Shown: positions 7,928 to 16,259, counted from the first letter of the stretch. The stretch: DNA of 64,000 nt from Chryseobacterium sp. ISL-80 (GCA_018613055.1 JAGGQZ010000001.1:174720-238719), one strand, 5' to 3'. Numbers and translations are program-made. Notes: generated by a model from the letters alone, not told the origin.

Positions 7928-9172
7928 ATGGAAATTGGAGGCCTTGGATTCTTTAATAGTGTCGCAGCTGTGAAACAGCCTGCATTCGGCAAGAGTGAAA
8001 TGGAAGGCGGTTTTGCTGGCATGATGGCAATGGTCCTTTCTGGAGCAAATGGCGCAAAGACTGCTGAAACACCAGGACAAGATACTAAAGCATTAGAGAG
8101 TCTGGCAGATTTGGCTGGCTTTTTAAACACTGAGGACCTGTTGGATTTGGAAGATGGACTGAAGCTGATGGAATCGCTTATGACAGATTCAGAAAATCTT
8201 TTAGGCCAGGCTCTTTCCCATTTAGGAATCAGCATGGATCAAGTTCAGCTGCTTCTTCAGAAATGGTCTGGGATCAATGAGGGAAGGAAAGATAATCTTC
8301 CTGAAGATGAATTGCTGGCGTCACTTGCCGCTATCCTGGCTGGAATCGCAAATTTGCCAAAAAATGAACTCGCCGCCAGGCTTGATACCAATGATGTTGA
8401 AACCATCAAGGCTCTAAAGCTGTATGAGCTGATGTCCAAGTATGCTGATGGCTATGAATCTAAGAGCGCAGCATCACTGAAGGAGACGGTGCAGAAACTT
8501 GAGGAAACTTTGACTAGCCTTTTAAAACCTGATAACCGAAGTGGTCAAAGTGAGTATATACAAACTCGATTTACCCAGTTAGCAAGAGAGTTAAACCTGT
8601 TAAATGCGAAAAAAACAAATTTTACAGAAGTTAATAGTTTAGCAGATACAGAACCGTCCATTAAGACGGATGGGCAAACGGGGGCTGTTACATTTCTCCC
8701 TCAAATGGGAAGGGCAGAGCAGCTGACATTAATGATGAATAGTCCTGAAAGACCCGTTTCAGCAGAGCAATTAATGAAACAATTCGAAGCCATTCTCTCA
8801 AAATCTCAATTCATGAATAGCGGCGGAACACAAAAGCTTTTCATAAAATTGTTTCCCGAGCACCTGGGCAGCATTCGGGTAGAGTTATTCCAAAAAGACC
8901 AGACAATGATGGCCAGGATCATTACTACTTCCGGCACTGCAAAAGAAACATTGGAATCCCATATTAACGGTCTCAAACAGGCTTTCGCTGCACAAAACCT
9001 TTCAGTCGAGAGAATCGAAGTTTCCCAGCAGCAGGCACAACAAGAGCGGTTCTTGAATAGAGATTCCCAGCAGCAGGAAAGACAGCAGGACAACAGGGAA
9101 CGTGAAAAGAAAGAAGATCAAGGGGATTTTACCCTAACCTTCGAGGAAGCACTGCTAAATACTGAAGCATAG
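7928..9172 (+). CDS. fliK: Flagellar hook-length control protein FliK
   Basis: FliK (414 aa) is a secreted ruler that measures hook length and switches the export gate to filament substrates. The poorly conserved N-terminal two-thirds is followed by the C-terminal Flg_hook domain 'LFIKLFPEHLGSIRVELFQK' to 'LKQAFAAQNLSVERIEVSQQ' at about residues 300-375, then a glutamine-rich tail. The start chosen is ATG 7928, since AAAGGGGGTG at 7914-7923 is its ribosome-binding site; the upstream TTG at 7910 has none. flgD follows after 10 bases. Confidence 0.92.
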   Translation: MEIGGLGFFNSVAAVKQPAFGKSEMEGGFAGMMAMVLSGANGAKTAETPGQDTKALESLADLAGFLNTEDLLDLEDGLKLMESLMTDSENLLGQALSHLGISMDQVQLLLQKWSGINEGRKDNLPEDELLASLAAILAGIANLPKNELAARLDTNDVETIKALKLYELMSKYADGYESKSAASLKETVQKLEETLTSLLKPDNRSGQSEYIQTRFTQLARELNLLNAKKTNFTEVNSLADTEPSIKTDGQTGAVTFLPQMGRAEQLTLMMNSPERPVSAEQLMKQFEAILSKSQFMNSGGTQKLFIKLFPEHLGSIRVELFQKDQTMMARIITTSGTAKETLESHINGLKQAFAAQNLSVERIEVSQQQAQQERFLNRDSQQQERQQDNREREKKEDQGDFTLTFEEALLNTEA

Positions 9173-9182
9173 GAGCAAGACA

Positions 9183-9812
9183 ATGGTGAACTCAATCAAT
9201 TCTTCTTATCTGCTATCGAATCTTCAAAAGGACAGGAAAGCCGGTTCAGACATTCTTGGGAAAGATGATTTTTTGAAAATCCTCATGACCCAGCTTCAGA
9301 ACCAGGATCCTATGAATCCGATGCAGGATAAGGACTTTATAGCGCAAATGGCAACATTCTCGACACTTGAGCAAATAACGAATATGGGAAAATCTATCGA
9401 CCGTTTTGTTCAGGCAGAGCAGCAAAACAAGATGATCTCCTACAGTCAGTTTGTAGGCAAGGAGGTTACCTGGCATAAGATTGACACTGCCGACGGCCAG
9501 GAAACGATTCAACAAGGAAATGGAAAGGTCGCCTCTGTCCAGTTCAAGGAAGATACCGTTTCGTTTATTCTTGAGGATGGCACTGTCCTGGAACCTGCTA
9601 ACATTTCCCAGATCAATGAGCTATCAAGTGAAAACCATATGCTGCAGGCGAGCATGCTGATTGGTAAATCTGTTACCTATCTAGATGAAAATAAACAAGA
9701 GAAATCAGCTAATGTCCTGTCTGTTTCATTTAAAAATGGAAAGACATCCTATTTACTGGATGATGAGAATAAAACAAGCATCATTTCTTCACAGATCACC
9801 AAAATTCAATGA
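9183..9812 (+). CDS. flgD: Flagellar hook capping protein FlgD (extended form)
   Basis: FlgD (209 aa) forms the temporary cap for hook assembly. The N-terminal signature is clear: 'LGKDDFLKILMTQLQNQDPM' then NPMQDKDFIAQMATFSTLEQ at about residues 25-64. The B. subtilis protein is only about 140 aa; here the C-terminus is longer and holds two similar beta-rich units, residues 86-144 and 156-208, each with a GK-x-VT-W/Y start and an SSQI/ISQI end. AGGAGCAAGACA precedes the ATG. It lies between fliK and the TIGR02530-type gene. Called ylxG in older annotations. Confidence 0.93.
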   Translation: MVNSINSSYLLSNLQKDRKAGSDILGKDDFLKILMTQLQNQDPMNPMQDKDFIAQMATFSTLEQITNMGKSIDRFVQAEQQNKMISYSQFVGKEVTWHKIDTADGQETIQQGNGKVASVQFKEDTVSFILEDGTVLEPANISQINELSSENHMLQASMLIGKSVTYLDENKQEKSANVLSVSFKNGKTSYLLDDENKTSIISSQITKIQ

Positions 9813-9829
9813 CCTAAGGAAGTGAGGTA

Positions 9830-10219
9830 ATGGATAAAACAAATTTTCGTCCAATTCATTCACTGCCTGTTAACAGGACAAACCAAAAACCTGTGAAAGC
9901 CAACAACTTTACGCAAACACCTTTTTCCTTGCAATTGCAAAATGCCATCCAATCGAAGAATGGACTGACCATTAGCAAGCATGCAACTGAACGCTTGGAG
10001 CAGCGGGGAATAAGCATTTCCCAGGAGCGCTGGAACAGGATTGAGGAAAAAGTCAGTCAGGCGAAGGCCAAGGGCGTGAGTGATTCGCTTGTCCTGCTGA
10101 AAGACGCAGCGCTGATTGTCAGTGCGAAAAACAACACCGTCATCACTGCGATGGGCAGGCAGGAAGCGGCAGAACAAATTTTCACCAATATTAATGGAAC
10201 GATTGTTATGGAAAATTAA
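9830..10219 (+). CDS. Flagellar operon protein, TIGR02530 family
   Basis: This 129-aa protein belongs by sequence and position to the uncharacterised flagellar operon family known as TIGR02530. The conserved core runs 'LTISKHATERLEQRGISISQ' (about residues 43-62) to DAALIVSAKNNTVITAMGR (about 89-107). No membrane segment or signal peptide is visible; the first 35 residues are probably disordered. It lies between flgD and flgE, as in many Bacillus and Clostridium genomes, but B. subtilis 168 lacks it. The position suggests a role in hook assembly; the function is unknown. Confidence 0.85.
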   Translation: MDKTNFRPIHSLPVNRTNQKPVKANNFTQTPFSLQLQNAIQSKNGLTISKHATERLEQRGISISQERWNRIEEKVSQAKAKGVSDSLVLLKDAALIVSAKNNTVITAMGRQEAAEQIFTNINGTIVMEN

Positions 10220-10304
10220 AAATACTAAATGGCTGGACCTTCACGGAGGCCTGGGCTGTGGACCGATTGAAGCAGCCCCTAAATCGAAAGGAGTTTTACA
10301 AGTT
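10220..10304 (+). other. Hairpin-containing spacer upstream of flgE
   Basis: The 85-base spacer contains a GGGCTG (10253-10258) / CAGCCC (10273-10278) stem with a 14-base loop, just before the flgE ribosome-binding site. There is no T-run, so it is not an obvious terminator; an mRNA processing or stability element is possible. Confidence 0.4.
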
Positions 10305-11504
10305 ATGCTTCGTTCAATGTACTCAGGAATCAGCGGAATGAAAAATTTCCAGACTAAGCTTGATGTCATCGGCAACAACATCGCCAATGTAAATACATAC
10401 GGCTTCAAAAAAGGCCGTGTCACTTTTAAAGATACAATGAATCAAACCATCTCTGGAGCAAGTGCTGCGACACAGAATAAAGGCGGAAAGAACCCGATGC
10501 AGGTAGGCCTTGGTTCTACAATCGCAAGTATTGACATGATCGATACCCAGTCAAGCCTGCAAACTACAGGCCGTGCGCTTGACCTTGCCATATCGGGAGA
10601 TGGCTACTTTGTAGTAAAACAGGGACAATCACAGATGTATACACGTGCCGGAAACTTCTATCTGGATGATAATGGGACGCTTGTTACCGGGGATGGATTG
10701 AAGGTACAATCATTGAATAATGGAGTTCTTGAAGACATTACAGTTAACGTAAATGCCTTGTTACCGGCCAAGGTTACGACCGAGTTGGAGATGAAAGGAA
10801 ACCTACCAAAGGACGCGAAAGGTTCATCTGAACTGCTTCAGCAATTAAAGGTGGTGGATAATGACGGAATAGAACATGTGATTGACATGACCATCTCTCC
10901 AATTAATGCATCTACTGGTGACTGGAAATTGTCATTTGTTGATAAATCATTGCCTGTTGATCCAAACAATCCTAATGCCAATATAGAAGAAGTGGATATT
11001 AAAATTCCAACAGATGATATCGAAAATGCAGATCTGCTAATTAATAAAGGAGGAGTAGCAACCGTATTCAAAGTGGCTATTCCACTGGAAAATCTGACTA
11101 TTGATGGTGGCAGCCTTGACGCAAACGCCTACCCTGACGGCAACACCCAGGGTGCTCTGGAAAGCTTCAACATCGGCTCAACTGGTGAAATCAATGGAGT
11201 ATTCTCGAATGGATTAGTCCTCACGCTTGGACAACTTGCGCTTGCTAAATTCAGCAATCCGTCAGGTCTTTCCAAGGTAGGGAATAATACATTACAGGAA
11301 TCAGTTAACTCTGGAACAGCCAATATTAATGTTCCTGGAGAAGGCAGGGGATCCATCGCAGCTGGGGCACTTGAAATGTCCAATGTAGACCTTTCTGAAG
11401 AATTCACGGAAATGATCACGGCTCAGCGTGGTTTCCAGGCAAATACAAGAATCATTACTACATCAGATGAAATCCTCCAGGAGCTCGTGAACTTAAAACG
11501 ATAG
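10305..11504 (+). CDS. flgE: Flagellar hook protein FlgE
   Basis: FlgE (399 aa) polymerises into the flexible hook. The N-terminus 'MLRSMYSGISGMKNFQTKLD' and 'VIGNNIANVNTYGFKKGRVTF' is the D0 signature, and the C-terminus 'SNVDLSEEFTEMITAQRGFQ' then ANTRIITTSDEILQELVNLK is the matching D0 helix. The frame is open upstream, but AAAGGAG at 10287-10293 and homology fix ATG 10305. The B. subtilis hook protein is about 264 aa, so this one has an added surface domain in the middle (about residues 140-300). In older Bacillus annotations this gene is sometimes called flgG. Confidence 0.95.
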   Translation: MLRSMYSGISGMKNFQTKLDVIGNNIANVNTYGFKKGRVTFKDTMNQTISGASAATQNKGGKNPMQVGLGSTIASIDMIDTQSSLQTTGRALDLAISGDGYFVVKQGQSQMYTRAGNFYLDDNGTLVTGDGLKVQSLNNGVLEDITVNVNALLPAKVTTELEMKGNLPKDAKGSSELLQQLKVVDNDGIEHVIDMTISPINASTGDWKLSFVDKSLPVDPNNPNANIEEVDIKIPTDDIENADLLINKGGVATVFKVAIPLENLTIDGGSLDANAYPDGNTQGALESFNIGSTGEINGVFSNGLVLTLGQLALAKFSNPSGLSKVGNNTLQESVNSGTANINVPGEGRGSIAAGALEMSNVDLSEEFTEMITAQRGFQANTRIITTSDEILQELVNLKR

Positions 11505-11520
11505 ATTAAGAGAGGAGCAG

Positions 11521-11545
11521 GGCTGAAAGGGTCATCCTTTTAGCC
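11521..11545 (+). other. Hairpin between flgE and swrD
   Basis: GGCTGAAAGG (11521-11530) pairs with CCTTTTAGCC (11536-11545) through ten base pairs including one G-T wobble, with a GTCAT loop. It ends 13 bases before the GTG start of swrD and lacks a T-run, so it looks like an internal operon element rather than a full terminator. Confidence 0.55.
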
Positions 11546-11558
11546 CCTGTGGATAATA

Positions 11559-11780
11559 GTGATAAAAGTAACGAAATTAAATGGTAAATCGTTCAGGATT
11601 AATTCATTATTTATTGAGACTATTGAGGCCTTTCCGGACACAACGATCACGCTGGCCAATGGCCGGAAGTATGTAGTCAGGGAAAGTGAAAATGAAGTAG
11701 CGATTTTAATCAAGGAATATTACCAGAGTATCGGCCTTCTCGGAGGTCGGTTGTTGGAGGAACTGGATCATGAAGAATAA
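11559..11780 (+). CDS. swrD: Swarming motility protein SwrD (FlbD family)
   Basis: SwrD (73 aa, formerly YlzI) belongs to the FlbD family; in B. subtilis it raises flagellar motor power needed for swarming. The family pattern 'MIKVTKLNGKSFRINSLFIE' followed by TIEAFPDTTITLANGRKYVV is plain. It starts at GTG, with only a weak ribosome-binding site, and follows a strong hairpin. Its last 11 bases overlap fliL, suggesting translational coupling. Soluble and small, without membrane segments. Confidence 0.9.
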   Translation: MIKVTKLNGKSFRINSLFIETIEAFPDTTITLANGRKYVVRESENEVAILIKEYYQSIGLLGGRLLEELDHEE

Positions 11781-12198
11781 TAAACTGGTCATGATTATGA
11801 CAGTCATGCTGGTAGCCATCCTGCTCGTAGGAACAGTCGCAGTTGTAGCGGTGATGAAGCTAAAAGCTGGTGATGGTGAAAAGGAACCAAGTATTGAAGA
11901 GGTGCTGGAAGCTTCGGTAGATATACCGGAGGTAACGACGAACCTAGCTTCAAATGATTTCATCAAAATTTCATTCAAAATTGAAACAGATGGTAAAAAA
12001 GCAAAAGAAGAACTAGAGAAGAGAGATTTCCAGGTTAAGAACCTGATTATCTATGAACTATCCGAGAAAAAGGCTGAAGAACTGCAAGGCAAGGAAGGCA
12101 AGATGAACCTCGAAGAAACTCTCAAAGTGAAGTTGAATGACCTGATGCAGGATGGAAAAATCAAGAAGGTCTACATAACAGGTTCTCTCCTCCAGTAA
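11770..12198 (+). CDS. fliL: Flagellar basal body-associated protein FliL
   Basis: FliL (142 aa) is a single-pass membrane protein that rings and stabilises the stator units. The transmembrane helix is at about residues 6-29 ('VMIMTVMLVAILLVGTVAVV'); the rest lies outside the membrane, with 'NFIKI'-type beta strands (NDFIKISFKIETDGKK) and the end 'IKKVYITGSLLQ'. The ATG at 11770 lies inside the end of swrD and follows TTGGAGGAA. Between swrD and fliM, as expected. Confidence 0.92.
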   Translation: MKNNKLVMIMTVMLVAILLVGTVAVVAVMKLKAGDGEKEPSIEEVLEASVDIPEVTTNLASNDFIKISFKIETDGKKAKEELEKRDFQVKNLIIYELSEKKAEELQGKEGKMNLEETLKVKLNDLMQDGKIKKVYITGSLLQ

Positions 12199-12240
12199 CA
12201 GAATGAATCTTATTACCGTAAACGTATGGAGGTGAAGAGA

Positions 12241-13242
12241 ATGTCGGGAGAGGTATTATCACAAAATGAAATAGATGCTTTGTTGTCCGCCCTGTCTACA
12301 GGAGAAATGGATGCCGATGAATTAAAGAAGGAACAGGTAGAAAAAAGAGTCAAAGTATATGATTTCAGGAGGGCATTGCGTTTCTCTAAGGATCAAATCC
12401 GCAGCCTGACCCGAATTCATGAAAACTTTGCCAGGCTGCTGACAACTTTTTTCTCAGCTCAGCTAAGGACATATGTCAATATTAGCGTGGCTTCAGCTGA
12501 CCAGATACCTTATGAAGAATTCATTCGGTCTATACCAAAGATTACGATATTAAATGTGTTTGATGTAGAACCGCTTGAAGGCAGGATCCTCATGGAAGTC
12601 AATCCGAACATTGCTTATGCCATGATGGACCGTCTGCTAGGCGGCAGGGGGACAAGCCACAACAAAGTTGACAGTTTGACAGAAATTGAGACAAAGATCA
12701 TGTCAAATATGTTTGAGAAAGCTTTTGAAAATTTCAGGGAGGCATGGGGGTCGATTTCGGATATCGATCCGCAGCTTTCGGAATTTGAAATCAATCCGCA
12801 ATTCTTGCAGATGGTTTCTCCAAATGAAACTGTCGTAGTCATCTCTTTGAATACGACGATCGGGGAAGCGAGCGGAATGATCAATATATGTATACCGCAT
12901 GTAGTCCTGGAACCGATCATTCCTAAATTGTCAGTGAAATATTGGATGCAATCGGATAAGAAACAAAGCTTGCCAATTGAAAATTCAGTACTGCAGAGTG
13001 AAATCCAAAAGGCTGATGTTTCAATTACAGCAGAAATAGGGTCGTCTGAAATTTCGATCCAGGATTTTCTTATGCTTGATATCGGCGATGTAATTGAATT
13101 GAATCAGCAGATAGACCAGCCTTTACTGATAAAAGTCGGAGATATCCCTAAATTTGTAGGACAGCCAGGGAAATTGAACAAGAAGTTAGCCATTCAAGTG
13201 TTTGATACATTTAAGGGGGGAGACGATGATGGTGAGCGATGA
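12241..13242 (+). CDS. fliM: Flagellar motor switch protein FliM
   Basis: FliM (333 aa) is the switch-complex subunit that binds CheY-P. The N-terminal CheY-binding peptide 'LSQNEIDALLSAL' is at residues 6-18; the middle CheC-like domain starts at 'VKVYDFRRALRFSKDQIRSL', and the C-terminal SpoA domain ('LDIGDVIELNQQIDQPLLIK') packs in the C ring. GGAGGTGA at 12228-12235 shows that ATG 12241 is the start, not the in-frame ATG 12226 that overlaps it. The 3' end overlaps fliY by 17 bases. Confidence 0.96.
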   Translation: MSGEVLSQNEIDALLSALSTGEMDADELKKEQVEKRVKVYDFRRALRFSKDQIRSLTRIHENFARLLTTFFSAQLRTYVNISVASADQIPYEEFIRSIPKITILNVFDVEPLEGRILMEVNPNIAYAMMDRLLGGRGTSHNKVDSLTEIETKIMSNMFEKAFENFREAWGSISDIDPQLSEFEINPQFLQMVSPNETVVVISLNTTIGEASGMINICIPHVVLEPIIPKLSVKYWMQSDKKQSLPIENSVLQSEIQKADVSITAEIGSSEISIQDFLMLDIGDVIELNQQIDQPLLIKVGDIPKFVGQPGKLNKKLAIQVFDTFKGGDDDGER

Positions 13243-14506
13243 CATGTTATCTCAAGATGAAATTGATGCGCTTCTAAGAGGGACTTCTGATGAGGCGGAA
13301 GAAACAGAAAACGTGATTGATGTAGATGACTATTTTTCTTTTATGGAGAGAGATGCCCTCGGTGAAATAGGGAATATTTCATTCGGCAGCTCTGCTACAG
13401 CATTATCCACTCTGCTGAACCAAAAGGTTGAAATCAATACACCTACGGTTACAGTTGTGCACAAGTCCAAACTGGAAGATGAATTCCCGGATCCGTATGT
13501 GGCGGTCCAAGTGCATTATACAGAGGGATTCATCGGCAGCAATATGCTTGTGATCCAGCAAAATGACGCAGCGATCATCGCCGACTTAATGCTGGGCGGC
13601 GATGGAATGAATCCAAGGGAACTGCTTGATGAAATCCAGCTTAGTGCAGTTCAAGAGGCGATGAACCAGATGATGGGTTCGGCGGCAACCTCAATGTCAA
13701 CTGTATTTAGCAAGAGGGTCGATATTTCGCCTCCAAATATCAATCTATTGAATGTGGTTGAAGGGGAAGGAACAGAATCGATTCCTGAAGATGATATTTT
13801 AGTTAAGGTATCATTCTCTTTAAAAATTGGCAGTTTAATTGATTCAAACATCATGCAGCTTTTGCCGGTAACCTTCGCGAAAAGTCTTGTTGATGAATTA
13901 TTGAATCCAGGGGGATCAGGAGCGGTCCAGCAGGAAGAGGCTGTGCCTCAAACACCGCAGGCCAACCAGGCTGCCACAGAACAAAACAATCCTTATGAAC
14001 AAGGGCAGCAGCAAAATACTGTTCAACACCAAGGTTTCCAGCAGCCGGAATATCAGCCGCAGCCGGAGCAGGTTTATTATCAGCCTCAGGCACAGCAAAA
14101 TATCCCGCAAGGATATGGATATAATCCTCAGCCGATGCAGCAGGGGCCGCAGCATTATGGCGGCAATGTGATGGCCGGAAGCCAGCCGACAGTCCAGCCG
14201 GCAGTCTTCTCCAGTTTCGAGAATGTTCAAGGGCAGCAGGCTGAAACAAAGAACCTGAATATGCTGCTTGATATTCCGTTACAGGTAACTGTGGAGCTGG
14301 GAAGGACGAAACGCTCGGTAAAGGACATCCTTGAACTAGGTTCCGGATCAATCATTGAATTGGATAAACTGGCAGGCGAGCCTGTCGATATCCTGGTGAA
14401 CAACCGTTTGATTGCACAAGGGGAAGTAGTGGTCATCGATGAGAACTTTGGAGTCCGGGTTACAGATATTATCAGCCAGAGCGATCGAATTAAAAAATTG
14501 AAATAA
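13226..14506 (+). CDS. fliY: Flagellar motor switch phosphatase FliY
   Basis: FliY (426 aa) combines a CheY-P phosphatase with a FliN-type switch domain. It has a CheY-binding peptide 'LSQDEIDALLRGT' at the N-terminus, a CheC-like domain with two E/N active-site helices ('DALGEIGNISFGSSATALST' and 'LSAVQEAMNQMMGSAATSMS'), a Q/P/N-rich linker (about residues 230-330), and a C-terminal SpoA/FliN domain. The B. subtilis protein is about 378 aa; the linker explains the extra length. Two adjacent ATGs (13226, 13229) follow AAGGGGGG; either may be used. Confidence 0.95.
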   Translation: MMVSDDMLSQDEIDALLRGTSDEAEETENVIDVDDYFSFMERDALGEIGNISFGSSATALSTLLNQKVEINTPTVTVVHKSKLEDEFPDPYVAVQVHYTEGFIGSNMLVIQQNDAAIIADLMLGGDGMNPRELLDEIQLSAVQEAMNQMMGSAATSMSTVFSKRVDISPPNINLLNVVEGEGTESIPEDDILVKVSFSLKIGSLIDSNIMQLLPVTFAKSLVDELLNPGGSGAVQQEEAVPQTPQANQAATEQNNPYEQGQQQNTVQHQGFQQPEYQPQPEQVYYQPQAQQNIPQGYGYNPQPMQQGPQHYGGNVMAGSQPTVQPAVFSSFENVQGQQAETKNLNMLLDIPLQVTVELGRTKRSVKDILELGSGSIIELDKLAGEPVDILVNNRLIAQGEVVVIDENFGVRVTDIISQSDRIKKLK

Positions 14507-14524
14507 TCTACAGGAGGAATTCCA

Positions 14525-14887
14525 ATGGCGAACAAAATTTTAGTCGTAGACGATGCGGCTTTCATGAGAATGATGATCAAAGATATTTTAACAAAGAATG
14601 GGTTTGAGGTGGTTGCTGAAGCTGCTGATGGAGCCCAGGCTCTTGAGAAATATAAAGAATTTCAGCCTGACCTCGTCACAATGGATATTACCATGCCGGA
14701 AATGGATGGAATCACTTCACTGAAGGAGATTAAAAAGATCAATCCAAATGCCAAGGTCATCATGTGTTCAGCAATGGGCCAGCAGGCAATGGTCATTGAT
14801 GCCATCCAGGCAGGAGCGAAGGATTTCATCGTGAAACCTTTTCAGGCAGATCGAGTTATTGAAGCGATTTCCAAAACATTAGGATAA
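14525..14887 (+). CDS. cheY: Chemotaxis response regulator CheY
   Basis: CheY (120 aa) is a single receiver domain; phosphorylated by CheA, it binds FliM/FliY and sets rotation direction. The acidic pair D9-D10, the phosphorylation site D54 in VTMDITMPEMDG, the switch residue in 'VIMCSAMGQ' and K104 in 'DFIVKPFQ' are all present. ATG 14525 follows ACAGGAGGAATTCCA. It is downstream of fliY, whose product dephosphorylates it, and upstream of the export-gate genes. Confidence 0.96.
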   Translation: MANKILVVDDAAFMRMMIKDILTKNGFEVVAEAADGAQALEKYKEFQPDLVTMDITMPEMDGITSLKEIKKINPNAKVIMCSAMGQQAMVIDAIQAGAKDFIVKPFQADRVIEAISKTLG

Positions 14888-14921
14888 TGGACTTATTTAT
14901 CTATTTTAGAGGGTGCGGCAA

Positions 14922-15587
14922 TTGTTAAGACTAATCCGAACTGCCTCGGCCATTCTTTTCTTATTAGCTGCTCTGTTCAGTCCTATTGGCTTGACTAATG
15001 CAGAGCAGCTGAATAAAAGTGTTCAGGATTGCATGAAAAATCCTGATTCTTGTGATGATGGGCAGGCAAAAACTACAGCAAAACAATCAGGTGAAGCACA
15101 AGCACAACCACAAGTAGGAGTAAGTTTCCTGGATTTTGTCAGGATGATCCTTGCTACGGTCTTTGTGGCAGCGTTAATATATTTCCTTCTCAAATTCATC
15201 AATAAGAAAAGTATGTCATATAAAAGCTCACAGCTTGTTGAGAATCTTGGTGGCACAAGCCTTGGAGCCAACAGGTCTGTCCAGATCGTAAAGGCGGGAA
15301 ACCGGCTTTTGATTGTTGGAGTGGGTGAAAATATTCAGCTGTTGAGAGAAATAGACGATCCAGAAGAGTACGATCAAGTCATCCAGGAGTATAACAATAA
15401 AATGGAACAGCTTATACAGCCAAGCGATATTGTGACAAAGTTGCTTAAAAGAACGAAGAAAGATGGCAGCGATCCACAAAGTTCCAACTTTTCCGCATTG
15501 CTTAAAAGTCAGCTGAATGACATGGCGAGCGGACGAAAGAAGATGCTTGAGGAGATACAAAAGAAAGGGTCAAAGAACGATGAATGA
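14922..15587 (+). CDS. fliO: Flagellar biosynthesis protein FliO (FliZ)
   Basis: FliO (221 aa) helps assemble the FliPQR export gate. It has an N-terminal signal-like segment (about residues 8-27, ending LTNA), a short external region with two cysteines (C37, C44), a transmembrane helix at about 70-93 ('LDFVRMILATVFVAALIYFL') and a cytoplasmic domain containing 'LGANRSVQIVKAGNRLLIVGV', the family motif. TTG 14922 is preferred: AGAGGGTG is properly spaced from it but touches the upstream GTG 14913. The end overlaps fliP by 8 bases. Bacillus annotations often name it fliZ. Confidence 0.9.
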   Translation: MLRLIRTASAILFLLAALFSPIGLTNAEQLNKSVQDCMKNPDSCDDGQAKTTAKQSGEAQAQPQVGVSFLDFVRMILATVFVAALIYFLLKFINKKSMSYKSSQLVENLGGTSLGANRSVQIVKAGNRLLIVGVGENIQLLREIDDPEEYDQVIQEYNNKMEQLIQPSDIVTKLLKRTKKDGSDPQSSNFSALLKSQLNDMASGRKKMLEEIQKKGSKNDE

Positions 15588-16245
15588 GTTCATGGAGTTT
15601 TTCAACAGCAGTGATCCAGAAAGTGTATCTACATCCGTAAAATTGATGCTCTTGCTGACTGTACTTTCGATTGCGCCTGGCATCTTGATTCTAATGACCA
15701 GTTTTACAAGGATCATCATCGTTCTTTCCTTTGTCAGAACGGCGCTTGCCACTCAGCAAATGCCGCCTAACCAGGTACTGGTTGGCCTTGCGATGTTCCT
15801 GTCATTCTTCATCATGGCACCTACTTTCCAGGAAGTGAATGAACAGGCCCTTACACCGTTATTTAATGAAGAAATCAATCTGGAGCAGGCTTATGATAAG
15901 GCATCGATTCCTTTCAAGGAGTTCATGAGCGCACATACGAGGCAGAAGGACCTGGCATTATTCCTTCAATATGCTAAGGCGGACACCCCTGAATCGGTGC
16001 AGGATATTCCGCTGACGGCGCTTGTCCCGGCTTTTGCGATCAGTGAAATCAAAACGGCATTCCAGATTGGCTTTATGATTTTCATCCCATTCCTGGTGAT
16101 TGATATGGTAGTAGCGAGTGTCCTGATGTCAATGGGTATGATGATGCTGCCGCCGGTAATGATTTCTCTGCCATTCAAAATCCTCCTGTTTGTCATGGTG
16201 GATGGCTGGTATTTAGTCGTGAAATCATTATTACAAAGTTTTTAA
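15580..16245 (+). CDS. fliP: Flagellar export gate protein FliP
   Basis: FliP (221 aa) is the main subunit of the FliPQR gate through which flagellar proteins leave the cell. Four hydrophobic segments are visible, with family motifs 'LTSFTRIIIVLSFVRTALAT' type sequence (MTSFTRIIIVLSFVRTAL), 'QMPPNQVLVGLAMFLSFFIM', and 'DMVVASVLMSMGMMMLPPVM' near the C-terminus. The true start is ATG 15580, overlapping the end of fliO; translation is probably coupled because the Shine-Dalgarno (AAGAAAGGG) is weak. Length equals the B. subtilis protein. Confidence 0.96.
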   Translation: MNEFMEFFNSSDPESVSTSVKLMLLLTVLSIAPGILILMTSFTRIIIVLSFVRTALATQQMPPNQVLVGLAMFLSFFIMAPTFQEVNEQALTPLFNEEINLEQAYDKASIPFKEFMSAHTRQKDLALFLQYAKADTPESVQDIPLTALVPAFAISEIKTAFQIGFMIFIPFLVIDMVVASVLMSMGMMMLPPVMISLPFKILLFVMVDGWYLVVKSLLQSF

Positions 16246-16259
16246 GCAGGTGATTGATA

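Noticed and set aside
10220..10304. Cyclic-di-GMP riboswitch before flgE
   Set aside because: The spacer is only 85 bases and lacks the conserved GEMM motifs; only a simple stem-loop can be drawn.
13851..14351. Long open frame on the minus strand inside fliY
   Set aside because: It is the antisense of the Q/P-rich linker of fliY, where CAG/CCG-rich codons leave few stops on the other strand; no ribosome-binding site or recognisable protein.
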